A stretch of DNA of 64,000 nt from Amycolatopsis vancoresmycina. GTDB taxonomy: Bacteria; Actinomycetota; Actinomycetes; Mycobacteriales; Pseudonocardiaceae. The DNA is taken from positions 18,367-82,366 of the forward strand of contig NZ_JNYY01000029.1 in the NCBI RefSeq assembly GCF_000716785.1, written 5' to 3'. The notes beneath the pieces are model-generated. The model saw only the letters and a list, made by a program, of their open reading frames with translations, was not told where the DNA came from and did not search any database. Position numbers and translations under genes: made by a program. Every line of letters begins with the position of its first letter. The stretch's first letter is position 1. Shown here in pieces: positions 8,802 to 16,873 of this stretch.

Positions 8802-10063
8802 AGCTGGCAGTCGTCGGTGGCGGGTCCACCTACACGCCGGAACTGATCGACGGGATCGCCGGTCGCCGGTCCACTTTGGACGTCGACGAGATCGTGCTGG
8901 TCGACCCGGACGCCTACCGCGTGGAAGCGGTCGGCGGGTTCAGCCAGCGCCTCCTCGACCACGCCGGGCACCCCGCACGCATCAAGACCACGCAGTCGCT
9001 GGAGGAGGGTGTCGACGGCGCTTCCGCCGTGCTGATCCAGCTGCGCGTCGGCGGGCAGCGGGCACGGCGCTCGGACGAGACGTTCCCGCACGCCTGCGGC
9101 TGCGTCGGCCAGGAGACGACCGGCGCGGGCGGCCTGGCCAAGGCGCTGCGCACGGTCCCGGTGGTGCTCGACATCGCCGACCGCGTCCGCAAGATCGCCG
9201 GCGACGACACGTGGATCGTCAACTTCACCAACCCGGTCGGCATCGTCACGCGGGCGCTGCTCAACGAGGGCCACCGCGCGGTCGGGCTGTGCAACGTCGC
9301 GATCAACCTGCAGCGCCAGTTCGGGCGGCTCCTGGGCGTCGGCGCGGACGACGTCAAGCTCGTCCACACCGGACTCAACCACCTCAGCTGGGAGCGCGGC
9401 GCGCTCGTCGACGGCGTCGACCGGCTGCCGGAGCTGCTCGACAACCACCTGGACTACCTGTCCAACGAGGTCAGCGTGCCGGAGAAGTGGCTGCGGCGGA
9501 TGAACGTCGTGCCGTCGTACTACCTGAAGTACTTCTACGCGCACGACGAGCAGGTCACCAAGCAGCGCACCGAACGCCCGCGCGCGGACGTCGTCTCCGA
9601 CGTCGAGGAAGAGCTGCTGAAGATCTACCTCGACCCGGAGCAGAACACGAAGCCGGAGTCGCTCGAAAAGCGTGGTGGCGCGTACTACTCCGAGGCCGCC
9701 GTGCAGCTGGTGCACGCACTGACCGCGGGTGGCCCGGCCGAGGAGCACGTGGTGAACGTCCGCAACGACGGGACGTTCCCGTTCCTGCCGGACGACGCCG
9801 TCATCGAGGCTCGGTCCACTGTGGACTCGAAGGGCGCGGTGCCGATCCCGCAGCCGCCGGTGGAGCAGAACTTCGCCGGGCTCATCGCGGCGACGACGTC
9901 GTACGAGTACCTGGCGCTGGAGGCGGCGCTCAAGGGCGGCCGCGACCGCGTGGCCGACGCCTTGCTCGCGCACCCGCTGGTCGGGCAGTACTCGAAGGCC
10001 GACACCCTGGCCGATTCGCTGGTCCAGATCAACCGCGAGTACCTGCCCTGGGCCCGCGGATGA
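8798..10063 (+). CDS. Glycoside hydrolase family 4, 6-phospho-beta-glucosidase-like
   Basis: A 421-residue GH4 enzyme. It has an N-terminal Rossmann motif (VVGGGSTYTPEL), the metal-binding Cys-Asn pair (GLCNVAINL) and the GLNH histidine typical of the family. GH4 enzymes use NAD+ and a divalent metal for an oxidation-elimination mechanism and usually act on 6-phosphorylated glycosides. ABC uptake does not phosphorylate its cargo, so the adjacent kinase may supply the phosphate, or this member may act on unphosphorylated sugar. Confidence 0.9.
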   Translation: MKLAVVGGGSTYTPELIDGIAGRRSTLDVDEIVLVDPDAYRVEAVGGFSQRLLDHAGHPARIKTTQSLEEGVDGASAVLIQLRVGGQRARRSDETFPHACGCVGQETTGAGGLAKALRTVPVVLDIADRVRKIAGDDTWIVNFTNPVGIVTRALLNEGHRAVGLCNVAINLQRQFGRLLGVGADDVKLVHTGLNHLSWERGALVDGVDRLPELLDNHLDYLSNEVSVPEKWLRRMNVVPSYYLKYFYAHDEQVTKQRTERPRADVVSDVEEELLKIYLDPEQNTKPESLEKRGGAYYSEAAVQLVHALTAGGPAEEHVVNVRNDGTFPFLPDDAVIEARSTVDSKGAVPIPQPPVEQNFAGLIAATTSYEYLALEAALKGGRDRVADALLAHPLVGQYSKADTLADSLVQINREYLPWARG

Positions 10064-11028
10064 AGCCTGCAGTCATCGCGATCGACGGCGGCAACAGCAA
10101 GACCGAGGTCCTGGTGATCTCGGAAGACGGCGTGGTGCTGGGCAAGTCGAGAGGCCCCGGCGCGTCGCCGCAGAACATCGGCGTGGCGGCCTGCGTCACG
10201 GCGCTGGAAGGCCTGGTGCTGGAGGCGTACCCGGCCTTCGAGGAGAAGCCGTTCGCGGTGCACACCTCCGCGTACCTGGCCGGGCTGGACTTCCCGCGCG
10301 AGGAGGAGGCGCTGCACGCGGCCCTGTTCGCGCGCGGGTGGAGCGACACGCTGACCGTCGGCAACGACACCCTCGCGCTGCTCCGGGCGGGCAGCGCGGG
10401 GGTGGGCGTCGCGGTCGTCTGCGGCGCCGGGATCAACGGCGCCGGCGTCGGCCCGGACGGGCGCGTGCACCGCTTTCCCGCGCTGGGCAAGATCTCCGGC
10501 GACTGGGGTGGCGGCTACCGGCTCGGCGAGGAAGCCCTGTGGTGGGCCGTGCGCGCCGAGGACGGCCGCGGTCCGCGGACCGCGCTGATGCCGGCGGTGG
10601 CGGCGTACTTCGGGAAGCCGACGCTGCTGGACGTCGTGCAGGGCCTGCACTTCGAGGAGATCGACCCGGCGTCGATCCACGGCCTGTGCCCGCTGCTGTT
10701 CGAGGTGGCCGCGGGCGGCGACGAGGTCGCGCAGGACATCGTGACGCGGTTCGTCGAGGAGGTCAGCGTGTTCGCGGCGGTGATCCTCCGCACCCTGGAC
10801 CTGACCGAGGACGCCCCGGAGATCGTGCTCGGCGGCGGCGTGCTGACCGGGATCGGCGCACCGGTGATCGCGGAGATCGAGCGCCGGTGCCTCAAGGTCG
10901 CGCCGCGCGCGGTGGTCCGCGTCGTCGACGTGAACCCGGTGGTGGGCGCGGCCCTGTTCGGACTCGACACGCTGGGCGCTCCCGAAGCCGCGAAGGCGGC
11001 TTTGAAGGCGGCGACCCAGCGCACCTAG
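10060..11028 (+). CDS. BadF/BadG/BcrA/BcrD-type ATPase, N-acetylglucosamine kinase-like
   Basis: A 322-residue sugar kinase of the actin-like ATPase fold. The phosphate-1 loop AIDGGNSKTEV is at the N-terminus, GAGINGAGV is in the middle, SGDWGGGYRLGEEAL follows, and an adenosine-binding LGGGVLTG lies near the C-terminus. Close relatives phosphorylate GlcNAc or related sugars at O6. It is the last gene of the sugar operon (ATGA overlap with GH4) and is followed directly by a strong hairpin. The substrate is inferred from family and context. Confidence 0.85.
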   Translation: MKPAVIAIDGGNSKTEVLVISEDGVVLGKSRGPGASPQNIGVAACVTALEGLVLEAYPAFEEKPFAVHTSAYLAGLDFPREEEALHAALFARGWSDTLTVGNDTLALLRAGSAGVGVAVVCGAGINGAGVGPDGRVHRFPALGKISGDWGGGYRLGEEALWWAVRAEDGRGPRTALMPAVAAYFGKPTLLDVVQGLHFEEIDPASIHGLCPLLFEVAAGGDEVAQDIVTRFVEEVSVFAAVILRTLDLTEDAPEIVLGGGVLTGIGAPVIAEIERRCLKVAPRAVVRVVDVNPVVGAALFGLDTLGAPEAAKAALKAATQRT

Positions 11029-11030
11029 AC

Positions 11031-11070
11031 CTGGTGGCCTGCCTCGAAGCGGCGCGAGGCAGGCCACCAG
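11031..11070. terminator. Bidirectional terminator hairpin between convergent genes
   Basis: A perfect 16-bp stem (11031-11046 with 11055-11070) and an 8-nt loop lie between the kinase stop on the + strand and the SRPBCC gene stop on the - strand. No U-tract is present, as is common in actinomycetes. Confidence 0.75.
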
Positions 11071-11075
11071 ACCCT

Positions 11076-11588
11076 TCACGGCGCCGGAACGATGGTGTCG
11101 CCGGTCTCCAGCAGCGTCTTGAGGTCGGAGAGGATCCAGGCCCAGCCGCCACCGGCGTTCTCGTTCGGCGGCGCGTCCAGCCGCTCGAAGGCCCCGCTGA
11201 CCATCCCGGCGATGTTCGGGGCGCCGGTGACGTCGTGGGTGACGGTCAGCCGGGTGCCGGCGGTCTTGGACTCCTCGATCTCGTAGGTGAGCGTCGTGTA
11301 GGGCTCGTCGGCGGTGTCCTCCGGCGCCATCAGCAGCTTCCAGGTGATGACCAGCTTGCGCGGCGGGTCCACTTCGAGGACCTCGCCGTCGACGAGGTCG
11401 CCGGTCATCCCGGCGTCGATGAACGCCTGCGTCGGCCGGGTGCGGTGCTTGCCGCCGGGGCGCAGGTCGAAGTCGGCCAGCCCGGTGTAGCCGTACCTCG
11501 CCGTCCACTCGGGCTTCGTGATGGCGTCCCAGATGCGCTCCGGGGACGCCTTGATGTAGACGCGGTAGACCTGCACGGTGTCGCTCAT
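11076..11588 (-). CDS. SRPBCC / AHSA1-type START-like domain protein
   Basis: The 170-residue product is an activator-of-Hsp90 homology 1 (AHSA1)-like SRPBCC protein: VYIKASPERIWDAITKPEW at the N-terminus, LRPGG in the middle, and the C-terminal helix GGGWAWILSDLKTLLE. Such proteins form a hydrophobic cavity and are very often encoded next to an ArsR regulator, as here. The start MSDTVQVYRV overlaps the ArsR stop by 4 bp. The ligand is unknown. Confidence 0.85.
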   Translation of the reverse strand: MSDTVQVYRVYIKASPERIWDAITKPEWTARYGYTGLADFDLRPGGKHRTRPTQAFIDAGMTGDLVDGEVLEVDPPRKLVITWKLLMAPEDTADEPYTTLTYEIEESKTAGTRLTVTHDVTGAPNIAGMVSGAFERLDAPPNENAGGGWAWILSDLKTLLETGDTIVPAP

Positions 11589-11908
11589 GGTTCTTCGCCT
11601 TCCAGCTCGTTCTTGAGATCGAGGAGCGCGGTGACGTGGCGCTCGGTGTACTTGTCGATCCACCGGTCGTGGATCTGGCGGATCGGGACGGGGTTGAGGA
11701 AGTGCCGCTTCTCGCGGCCCTCCTTCCGCGCGACGACGAGCCCGGCCTCCTCCAGGAGCTTCAGGTGCTTCATGACGCCGAAGCGGGTCATCTCCACCTG
11801 GGTCTCCAGCTCGGTGAGCGTGCGGCCGTCACGCTCGAAGAGCAGGTCGAGCAGGAACCGGCGGGTCGGATCCGCCAGCGCCTTGAACACCAGGTCGTCG
11901 TCGGGCAC
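11585..11908 (-). CDS. ArsR-family winged-helix repressor
   Basis: A 107-residue ArsR/SmtB-fold regulator beginning VPDDDLVFKALADPTRRFLLDLL, with the recognition region MTRFGVMKHLKLLEEAGLV. No metal-binding cysteine pair is present, so it belongs to the non-metal group paired with SRPBCC proteins. The GTG at 11908 lies exactly 6 bp after a TATTCT -10 hexamer, which indicates leaderless transcription. A longer in-frame extension upstream runs through palindromic repeat copy 2 and is not credible. Confidence 0.88.
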   Translation of the reverse strand: MPDDDLVFKALADPTRRFLLDLLFERDGRTLTELETQVEMTRFGVMKHLKLLEEAGLVVARKEGREKRHFLNPVPIRQIHDRWIDKYTERHVTALLDLKNELEGEEP

Positions 11909-11914
11909 CCGGCG

Positions 11915-11937
11915 AGAATAGGTGACCAAAAGGTCAC
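11915..11937 (-). promoter_or_regulatory. arsR-type promoter with candidate operator
   Basis: On the - strand TATTCT (11920-11915) sits 6 bp before the GTG. Directly upstream is the inverted repeat GTGACC-N4-GGTCAC (11922-11937). Its position over the -10/-35 spacer suits autorepression by the ArsR protein. Confidence 0.5.
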
Positions 11938-11955
11938 ATGTCAACGCACGAAGAA

Positions 11956-11982
11956 GGCCGTCACCCGCGGTGGGTGACGGCC
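11956..11982. terminator. Hairpin downstream of gntP
   Basis: A perfect 11-bp stem GGCCGTCACCC / GGGTGACGGCC with a 5-nt loop. It lies 3' of gntP (- strand) and 5' of arsR, next to palindromic repeat copy 2, and is a plausible gntKP terminator. Confidence 0.55.
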
Positions 11983-11996
11983 ATTCGTTCGTGCGG

Positions 11997-12046
11997 CGGT
12001 CGTGAGTGGTAAGGCGGGTTCTAACCCGCCTTACCACTCACGACCG
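11997..12046. repeat. Palindromic repeat family, copy 2
   Basis: Perfect 24-bp arms (11997-12020 and 12023-12046) around the centre CT. The core arm is GTGAGTGGTAAGGCGGGTT. The centre CT is the reverse complement of the AG found in copies 1 and 4, so this copy is inverted relative to them. It lies between gntP and arsR, both on the - strand. Confidence 0.9.
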
Positions 12047-12080
12047 GGGGCGGCAGGGCACGCACGGAGACCGGCCGCCG

Positions 12081-13448
12081 CTAGACGATCAGCGACAGCG
12101 GCAGGATCAGCGCGATCGCCACCACGGAGATCAGCGTCTCCATCACCGACCAGCTCTTCAGCGTCTGCCCGACCGAGAGTCCGAAGTACTCCTTGACCAG
12201 CCAGAACCCGGCGTCGTTGACGTGTGAGAAGAACAGCGACCCGGCACCGATGGCCAGCACCAGCAGTGCGCTGTGCGACGGGTCCATGGTCGCCGCCAGC
12301 GGGGCCACGATGCCCGCCGCGGAGACGGTCGCGACCGTGGCCGAGCCCGTCGCCAGCCGGATGGCCACCGCGACCAGCCAGCCGAGCAGCAGCGGCGAGA
12401 GGTTCGCGTCCTTGGCCAGGCCGGTGATGACGTCGCCGACCCCCGCGTCGACCAGGGTCTGCTTGAAGCCGCCGCCCGCGCCGACGATGAGGATGATCCC
12501 GGCGATCGGGCCGAGCGACTCACCGACCACAGTGGACAGCCGGGACCGGTCGAGCCCGGCCGGGCGGCCGAGCAGCACCATGCCGACCAACACCGCCGCG
12601 AGCAGCGCGATCAGCGGGTCGCCGACGAAGTCGAGGATCTTGCGGGCCTGGCTGTCCTTGGCCAGCAGGATGTCCGAGAGCGCTTTCGCCAGCATCAGCA
12701 CGACCGGCAGCAGCACCGTCGTGAGCGTCGCGGCGAAGCTCGGGCGCGGCTTGTCGGTGTCGGCGCGTTCCGGGATCAGCCGCTCGGGGGCGACGGCGTC
12801 CGGGACGAGCCGGGCCGCCACGCGGGCGAACAGCGGGCCCGCGATGACCAGCGTCGGGATGCCGACGAGCAGGCCGAACGCCAGCGTGACGCCGACGTTC
12901 GCGTTGAGCGCGCCGGCCGCGGCGAGCGGGCCGGGGTGCGGCGGGACCAGCCCGTGCAGCACCGAAAGCCCGGCGACGGCCGGAATCCCCAGCAGCATCA
13001 ACGGTTTCCCGGTGCGCTTGACCGCCAGCAGTACCACCGGGATGAGCATGACGAGCCCGATTTCGAAGAACATCGGCAGCCCGATCAGCGCGGCGACCAG
13101 CGCCATCGCCCACGGGAGCGCGGCGCCGCGGGCCTTGCCGAGCACGGTGTCGACGATCTGGTCGGCGCCGCCGGAGTCGGCGAGCAGCTTGCCGAGCATC
13201 GCGCCGAGGGCGATCAGGATGCCGACGGACGCGACCGTGCTGCCGACGCCGGTCGTGAAGCTCTTGAGCAGCTTGTCGACCGGCATCCCGGCGGCCAGCC
13301 CGAGCGCGAGCGAGCCCAGGACCAGCGACAGGAAGGGGTGCAGCTTCACCTTCGTGATCAGCACGACGATGATCGCGATGGCCACGACGGTCGCGATGAT
13401 CAGGCGGGTCGAGTGGCCGGTCCAGCCGGCGGCGAGGACGGCGTTCAC
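12081..13448 (-). CDS. gntP: Gluconate:H+ symporter, GntP family
   Basis: A 455-residue integral membrane transporter with about 12-14 hydrophobic segments and the GntP pattern VTKVKLHPFLSLVLGSLALGLAAGMP near the N-terminus. It imports gluconate for phosphorylation by the adjacent gluconokinase. The GTG at 13448 overlaps the gntK stop (GTGA), so gntK and gntP form one transcript on the - strand. Two hairpins follow it (11956-11982 and repeat copy 2). Confidence 0.92.
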   Translation of the reverse strand: MNAVLAAGWTGHSTRLIIATVVAIAIIVVLITKVKLHPFLSLVLGSLALGLAAGMPVDKLLKSFTTGVGSTVASVGILIALGAMLGKLLADSGGADQIVDTVLGKARGAALPWAMALVAALIGLPMFFEIGLVMLIPVVLLAVKRTGKPLMLLGIPAVAGLSVLHGLVPPHPGPLAAAGALNANVGVTLAFGLLVGIPTLVIAGPLFARVAARLVPDAVAPERLIPERADTDKPRPSFAATLTTVLLPVVLMLAKALSDILLAKDSQARKILDFVGDPLIALLAAVLVGMVLLGRPAGLDRSRLSTVVGESLGPIAGIILIVGAGGGFKQTLVDAGVGDVITGLAKDANLSPLLLGWLVAVAIRLATGSATVATVSAAGIVAPLAATMDPSHSALLVLAIGAGSLFFSHVNDAGFWLVKEYFGLSVGQTLKSWSVMETLISVVAIALILPLSLIV

Positions 13449-13942
13449 GCGTGCTCCCGGAAGGCGGTCAAGGCGGCTTCGGTGATCTCTTCCGGTGTGC
13501 CGCTGGTGTTGTCGAAAACGGCGCCGGCCTCGTCCGGCTCGAGGGGTTCGAGGTCGGCGAGCTGCGAGTCCAGCAGCGAGACGGGCATGAAGTGGCCCTT
13601 CCGGGTCTTCATCCGCTCGGCCAGCTGCGCGCGGTCGCCGTGCAGGTGGGCGAACCAGACGTCGCCGCCGCGGCGCAGCACGTCGCGGTACCGGCGCTTG
13701 AGCGCGGACGACGTCACGACGCCGCCGGTGGCCTGGTGCTCGCGGATCCAGCCGGCGATGGCGTCGAGCCAGGGGGCGCGGTCCTCGTCCGTCAGCGGCG
13801 TGCCGGCGGTCATCTTGTCGATGTTGGCCTTCGGGTGGAACGTGTCCGCTTCCGCGTAGTCGACGCCGAGCGCCTCGGCGAGCGCCGTGCCGATCGTCGT
13901 CTTCCCGGAGCCTGACACCCCCATCACCACGATGACGGTCAT
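13445..13942 (-). CDS. gntK: Gluconokinase
   Basis: The 165-residue product is a carbohydrate kinase of the shikimate-kinase fold with the P-loop MGVSGSGKTTIG, DTFHPKANIDKM, and the SSALKRRYRDVLR segment typical of thermoresistant gluconokinase. It converts gluconate to 6-phosphogluconate for the pentose phosphate pathway. The start ATG at 13942 is preceded by GGAGG. It is divergent from gntR, with two candidate operators between them. Confidence 0.93.
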   Translation of the reverse strand: MTVIVVMGVSGSGKTTIGTALAEALGVDYAEADTFHPKANIDKMTAGTPLTDEDRAPWLDAIAGWIREHQATGGVVTSSALKRRYRDVLRRGGDVWFAHLHGDRAQLAERMKTRKGHFMPVSLLDSQLADLEPLEPDEAGAVFDNTSGTPEEITEAALTAFREHA

Positions 13943-13984
13943 CCGCACCTCCCACTTCGTTGTGCCCAGGTGAGTCAAACTCAA

Positions 13985-14017
13985 AAGTACTACTTATTCA
14001 AGATGAAGTACTACTTA
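13985..14017. promoter_or_regulatory. Paired operators in the gntK-gntR divergent region
   Basis: The 11-bp palindrome AAGTA-C-TACTT occurs twice (13985-13995 and 14006-14016), each within AAGTACTACTTA, with a 21-bp centre-to-centre distance of two helical turns. The sites lie between the divergent gntK and gntR starts. A dimeric FadR/GntR-type repressor binding both on one DNA face is the natural reading. Confidence 0.7.
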
Positions 14018-14045
14018 ATCGAATCAGACGGCTAGGTTGATCAGG

Positions 14046-14750
14046 GTGAGACACGAGCAGGTACTGGATGCCCTCGGCGCGGCGATCGCGAACGGATCCC
14101 TGGTCCCGGGCACCGTGCTGCGCTCGGAAGACCTCCAGGAGCGCTTCGGCGCTTCGCGGACCGTGGCGCGCGAAGTCGTCCGCGTCCTGGAGACGATGCG
14201 GCTGACCAGCAGCAAGCGGCGCGTCGGCGTGATCGTCCGGGAGCCGGCGGAGTGGAACCACTACGACCCGCGGCTGATCCGCTGGCAGCTCGACGGCCCG
14301 GCCCGCCCGGCGGCACTGGCCACGCTGAACGAGCTCCGGTCGGCGATCGAGCCGTGCGCGGCCCGGTACGCGGCCCTGCGCGCGACCCCGGAGGAGCGCG
14401 GCCGGCTGACCGCGCTGGGGGAGCGGCTGGCGCGCACGGCACGGGCCCGCGACCTCTCGACGTTCCTCGAGTTCGACATCGCCTTCCACGACCTGCTGCT
14501 CAGCGCGTCCCGCAACCCGATGTTCGGCCAGCTGTCGGCGGTCGTCGCGGAGGTGCTCACCGGCCGGACCGGGCACGGCCTGATGCCGCCGGAGCCGCAG
14601 CCCGAAGCCATCGCGCTGCACGCCGAGGTGGCCGCGGCGGTGGCCGCCGGGGCGGCGGACCGGGCGGAGCGGGCGATGCGGGACATCGTCGTCCAGGCCC
14701 GCGACGAGATCGCCGCCCTGGTATCGGAAGGCGGTCCCCGGGGCGAGTAG
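14046..14750 (+). CDS. gntR: GntR-family (FadR subfamily) regulator of gluconate genes
   Basis: A 234-residue regulator: winged helix at about residues 10-65 (LVPGTVLRSEDLQERFGASRTVAREVVRVLE), then an all-helical FCD ligand domain with the FD/H metal-site pattern (FDIAFHDLLL). I start it at the GTG at 14046, 7 bp after TAGGTT, which suggests leaderless transcription. The in-frame TTG at 14037 falls within that hexamer. Its probable targets are the two palindromes between it and gntK, and the likely effector is gluconate or 6-phosphogluconate. Confidence 0.88.
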   Translation: MRHEQVLDALGAAIANGSLVPGTVLRSEDLQERFGASRTVAREVVRVLETMRLTSSKRRVGVIVREPAEWNHYDPRLIRWQLDGPARPAALATLNELRSAIEPCAARYAALRATPEERGRLTALGERLARTARARDLSTFLEFDIAFHDLLLSASRNPMFGQLSAVVAEVLTGRTGHGLMPPEPQPEAIALHAEVAAAVAAGAADRAERAMRDIVVQARDEIAALVSEGGPRGE

Positions 14751-14792
14751 CCTCCACGCGGAACTGGACTTTTCTTCCGCCGGGGGGCACGG

Positions 14793-15683
14793 GTGAGCGC
14801 GGCGCGCGCGATCGGACTGGTGTTGGGCGTGGCGGCCGACGGCGCCCTCGGCGACCCCCGCCGCCGCGCTCCGGTGACGGCGTTCCGCCGGCTCCCGCCC
14901 CGCTCGGGCGTCGTGGTCGCCGCCGCGGCGGTGGCCGCCGGAGCCGTGCTGGAGCGAGCCGGCCGCGGCCGCCCGCTGGTGCAGGCCTCGGCGACGGCGG
15001 TGACGACGTGGGCGGTCCTCGGCGCGGCCGGCCTGGCTCTCCACGGCACGGAACTGGCCCGCGACCTCGAGGAATGCCGCTTCGAGCCGGCGCGCTCGAC
15101 ACTGTCCGAACTGGACCCCCGGGTGGCGGACGGGCTCGGCGCGATCGCGCTGTCGCGAGCTTCGGTGGAGACACTGGCGGAGAACACGTCGGACGCGGTG
15201 GTGGCCCCGCTGGTGTGGGGCGCCGTGGCGGGGGTGCCGGGCCTGCTGGGCGCCCGGGCGGTGAGCCTGCTGCGCCGCGCCCGGGCGGGCCGCCGCGGCC
15301 ACTGGGCGATCGACCGCCTCGACGAGCTGGTCCACCTGGTCCCCACCCGCGTGGCGGCGGCCCTGACGGTGCTGGCGGCCCCGGTGGTCGGCGGTTCGGC
15401 GGGCGGCGCGTGGCGGGCGTGGCGGCGTGACACGATCGCCCACCCGAGCCCGAACGCGGGCCGCGTCGAAGCGGCGTTCGCGGGAGCGCTGGAGATCCGG
15501 GTCGGCGGCCGGACGGTGTACCCGCACGGGGTGGCGGAGCTGCCGGTGCTGGGCGTCGGGCGCAACCCGGACGCCGGACACGTGACGCGGGCGGTCGAGC
15601 TGTCGCGCGTGGTGGGCTGGCTGGCCGGGGCGACCGCGGTGGTGCTGGCCGTCGGTTCGGGCTTCCGGCGCCGGGCCGTGTAA
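14793..15683 (+). CDS. cobD: Adenosylcobinamide-phosphate synthase CobD/CbiB
   Basis: The 296-residue membrane protein attaches the aminopropanol side chain to adenosylcobyric acid in B12 synthesis. The diagnostic segment ASVETLAENTSDAVVAPLVW and the C-terminal HPSPNAGRVEAAFAGAL are present, with several hydrophobic spans between. It begins the block also found in M. tuberculosis (cobD Rv2236c through rnhA/cobC Rv2228c). No cobalamin riboswitch fits in the 42-bp gap upstream. Confidence 0.93.
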   Translation: MSAARAIGLVLGVAADGALGDPRRRAPVTAFRRLPPRSGVVVAAAAVAAGAVLERAGRGRPLVQASATAVTTWAVLGAAGLALHGTELARDLEECRFEPARSTLSELDPRVADGLGAIALSRASVETLAENTSDAVVAPLVWGAVAGVPGLLGARAVSLLRRARAGRRGHWAIDRLDELVHLVPTRVAAALTVLAAPVVGGSAGGAWRAWRRDTIAHPSPNAGRVEAAFAGALEIRVGGRTVYPHGVAELPVLGVGRNPDAGHVTRAVELSRVVGWLAGATAVVLAVGSGFRRRAV

Positions 15684-15739
15684 CCCCTCCCCGTATCGAC
15701 GAGCGTAGGCAACGCTTCGCCGAAACCTGGGAGGAACTC

Positions 15740-16177
15740 TTGCGGTACAAGCACATGGCGGCCGGGGTGGTCGCCGCGAGCCTGCTCACCCTGGTCGTCA
15801 CCGGAACCGCCGACGCCAAGAGCCGGCCCTGCGGCCCCACCTACAAGCAGGACGGCTTCGGCAGCCTCGGCACGTCGTTCACGCTGAAGTCCAAGCACGA
15901 CGACGACGGCCCCGGCGGGTCGTTCGTCGTGGGGGAGGAGTTCGAAATCCACACCAACGTCGCCGGCCAGATCTGGACCATCACCTTCGCCGACAACGGC
16001 AAGGTCTTCTTCACCGGCGACGACGTCTCGACGACCACCGGGATCCGGGAGCAGCACCCGACGGCCAACCAGCCGGGCGTCACCCAGCACATGACCGCGG
16101 ACGCGCTGAACCACACCACCGGCGAGACCATCCACGGTTTCCTGGACGTCCTGCCCGTCCCGGGCTGCGGCGGCTGA
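15740..16177 (+). CDS. Small secreted protein of unknown function
   Basis: A 145-residue protein starting at TTG with GGGAGGA just upstream (15730-15735). The in-frame ATG at 15755 is an alternative. A signal peptide with probable cleavage after TADA leaves about 120 residues, with only two cysteines (one near the mature N-terminus, one three residues from the end) that could form a disulfide. The region around GEEFEIHTNVAGQIWTITF looks beta-rich. I recognise no family. It interrupts the cobD-SURF1 order of the conserved block. Confidence 0.75.
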   Translation: MRYKHMAAGVVAASLLTLVVTGTADAKSRPCGPTYKQDGFGSLGTSFTLKSKHDDDGPGGSFVVGEEFEIHTNVAGQIWTITFADNGKVFFTGDDVSTTTGIREQHPTANQPGVTQHMTADALNHTTGETIHGFLDVLPVPGCGG

Positions 16178-16205
16178 CCCGCGGCGGCAAGACGGCGGCC
16201 GGCCC

Positions 16206-16823
16206 TCAGCCGCGGCGGCGCAGCTGCGCCAGCGCCTCCGCGTCCAGCGGCCCGCCGCGCTCCGCCAGCCGCGCGCCGATCCGCGCACGGTCCGCCGCCG
16301 TCTTGTTGCCGCCGAACTTGAACTTCGCCCGGACGCCGGTGATGGTGAACTCGATCCCGCGGATGCCCGGCAGCAGCCGCCGGTCCGGGGCGTCCTGGCC
16401 GGCGCTCACCGGCGCACGCGCGCCGTCCGGTTCGAAGTGGCGCAGCTGCTCGTCCAGCAGTGCGGCCTTCGCCGCCGGCTCGTCGACCAGCCGGACGTCC
16501 CCTTCGAGCTGCACCGTCGCGTAGTACGACGTCGGCACGCCGTACGCCGGGTCCGCGTCCGTGTTCCAGTCCGCCCGGATGTACGTGTAGTCGCCGACCA
16601 CCGCCAGCAGGGCCCGCGGGTGCTCCTCCAGCAACGGCCAGATCGGGTTCGGGCGGGCCAGGTGCGTGACGATCGTGCGGTCGCCGTCGAACGCGAAGTG
16701 CGCCGGCGTCACCACCGGCAGGTCGCGGCCCCGGCCGCCGGCGATCAGCTGGCCGAAGTCGTGCGCGGACAGCCACTCGCGCCACTCGGAATCGGCGGCC
16801 GCGTCCCACGGGTGGATCAGCAT
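16206..16823 (-). CDS. PaiB-like FMN-binding split-barrel protein
   Basis: A 205-residue protein starting MLIHPWD, with HFAFDGDRTIVTHLARPNPIW and a C-terminal RGIEFTITGVRAKFKFGGNK. This matches the PaiB group of FMN-binding split-barrel proteins, described as negative regulators of sporulation and degradative-enzyme genes. It may simply bind flavin. The hexamer GATACT lies 6 bp before the ATG, so it is probably leaderless. Confidence 0.82.
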   Translation of the reverse strand: MLIHPWDAAADSEWREWLSAHDFGQLIAGGRGRDLPVVTPAHFAFDGDRTIVTHLARPNPIWPLLEEHPRALLAVVGDYTYIRADWNTDADPAYGVPTSYYATVQLEGDVRLVDEPAAKAALLDEQLRHFEPDGARAPVSAGQDAPDRRLLPGIRGIEFTITGVRAKFKFGGNKTAADRARIGARLAERGGPLDAEALAQLRRRG

Positions 16824-16873
16824 GGCCGGAGTATCACCGGACCGAGTGGCCACGCCGAAGGGCCAGTTCCGGC

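Noticed and set aside
12047..12080. N-terminal extension of the arsR frame through repeat copy 2
   Set aside because: The extension residues are translated from the palindrome itself, and a leaderless promoter fits the GTG at 11908. The similar extension before potB at 57663 is rejected for the same reason.
14751..14792. Cobalamin riboswitch before cobD
   Set aside because: Only 42 bp separate gntR from cobD, and no B12-box sequence is present.
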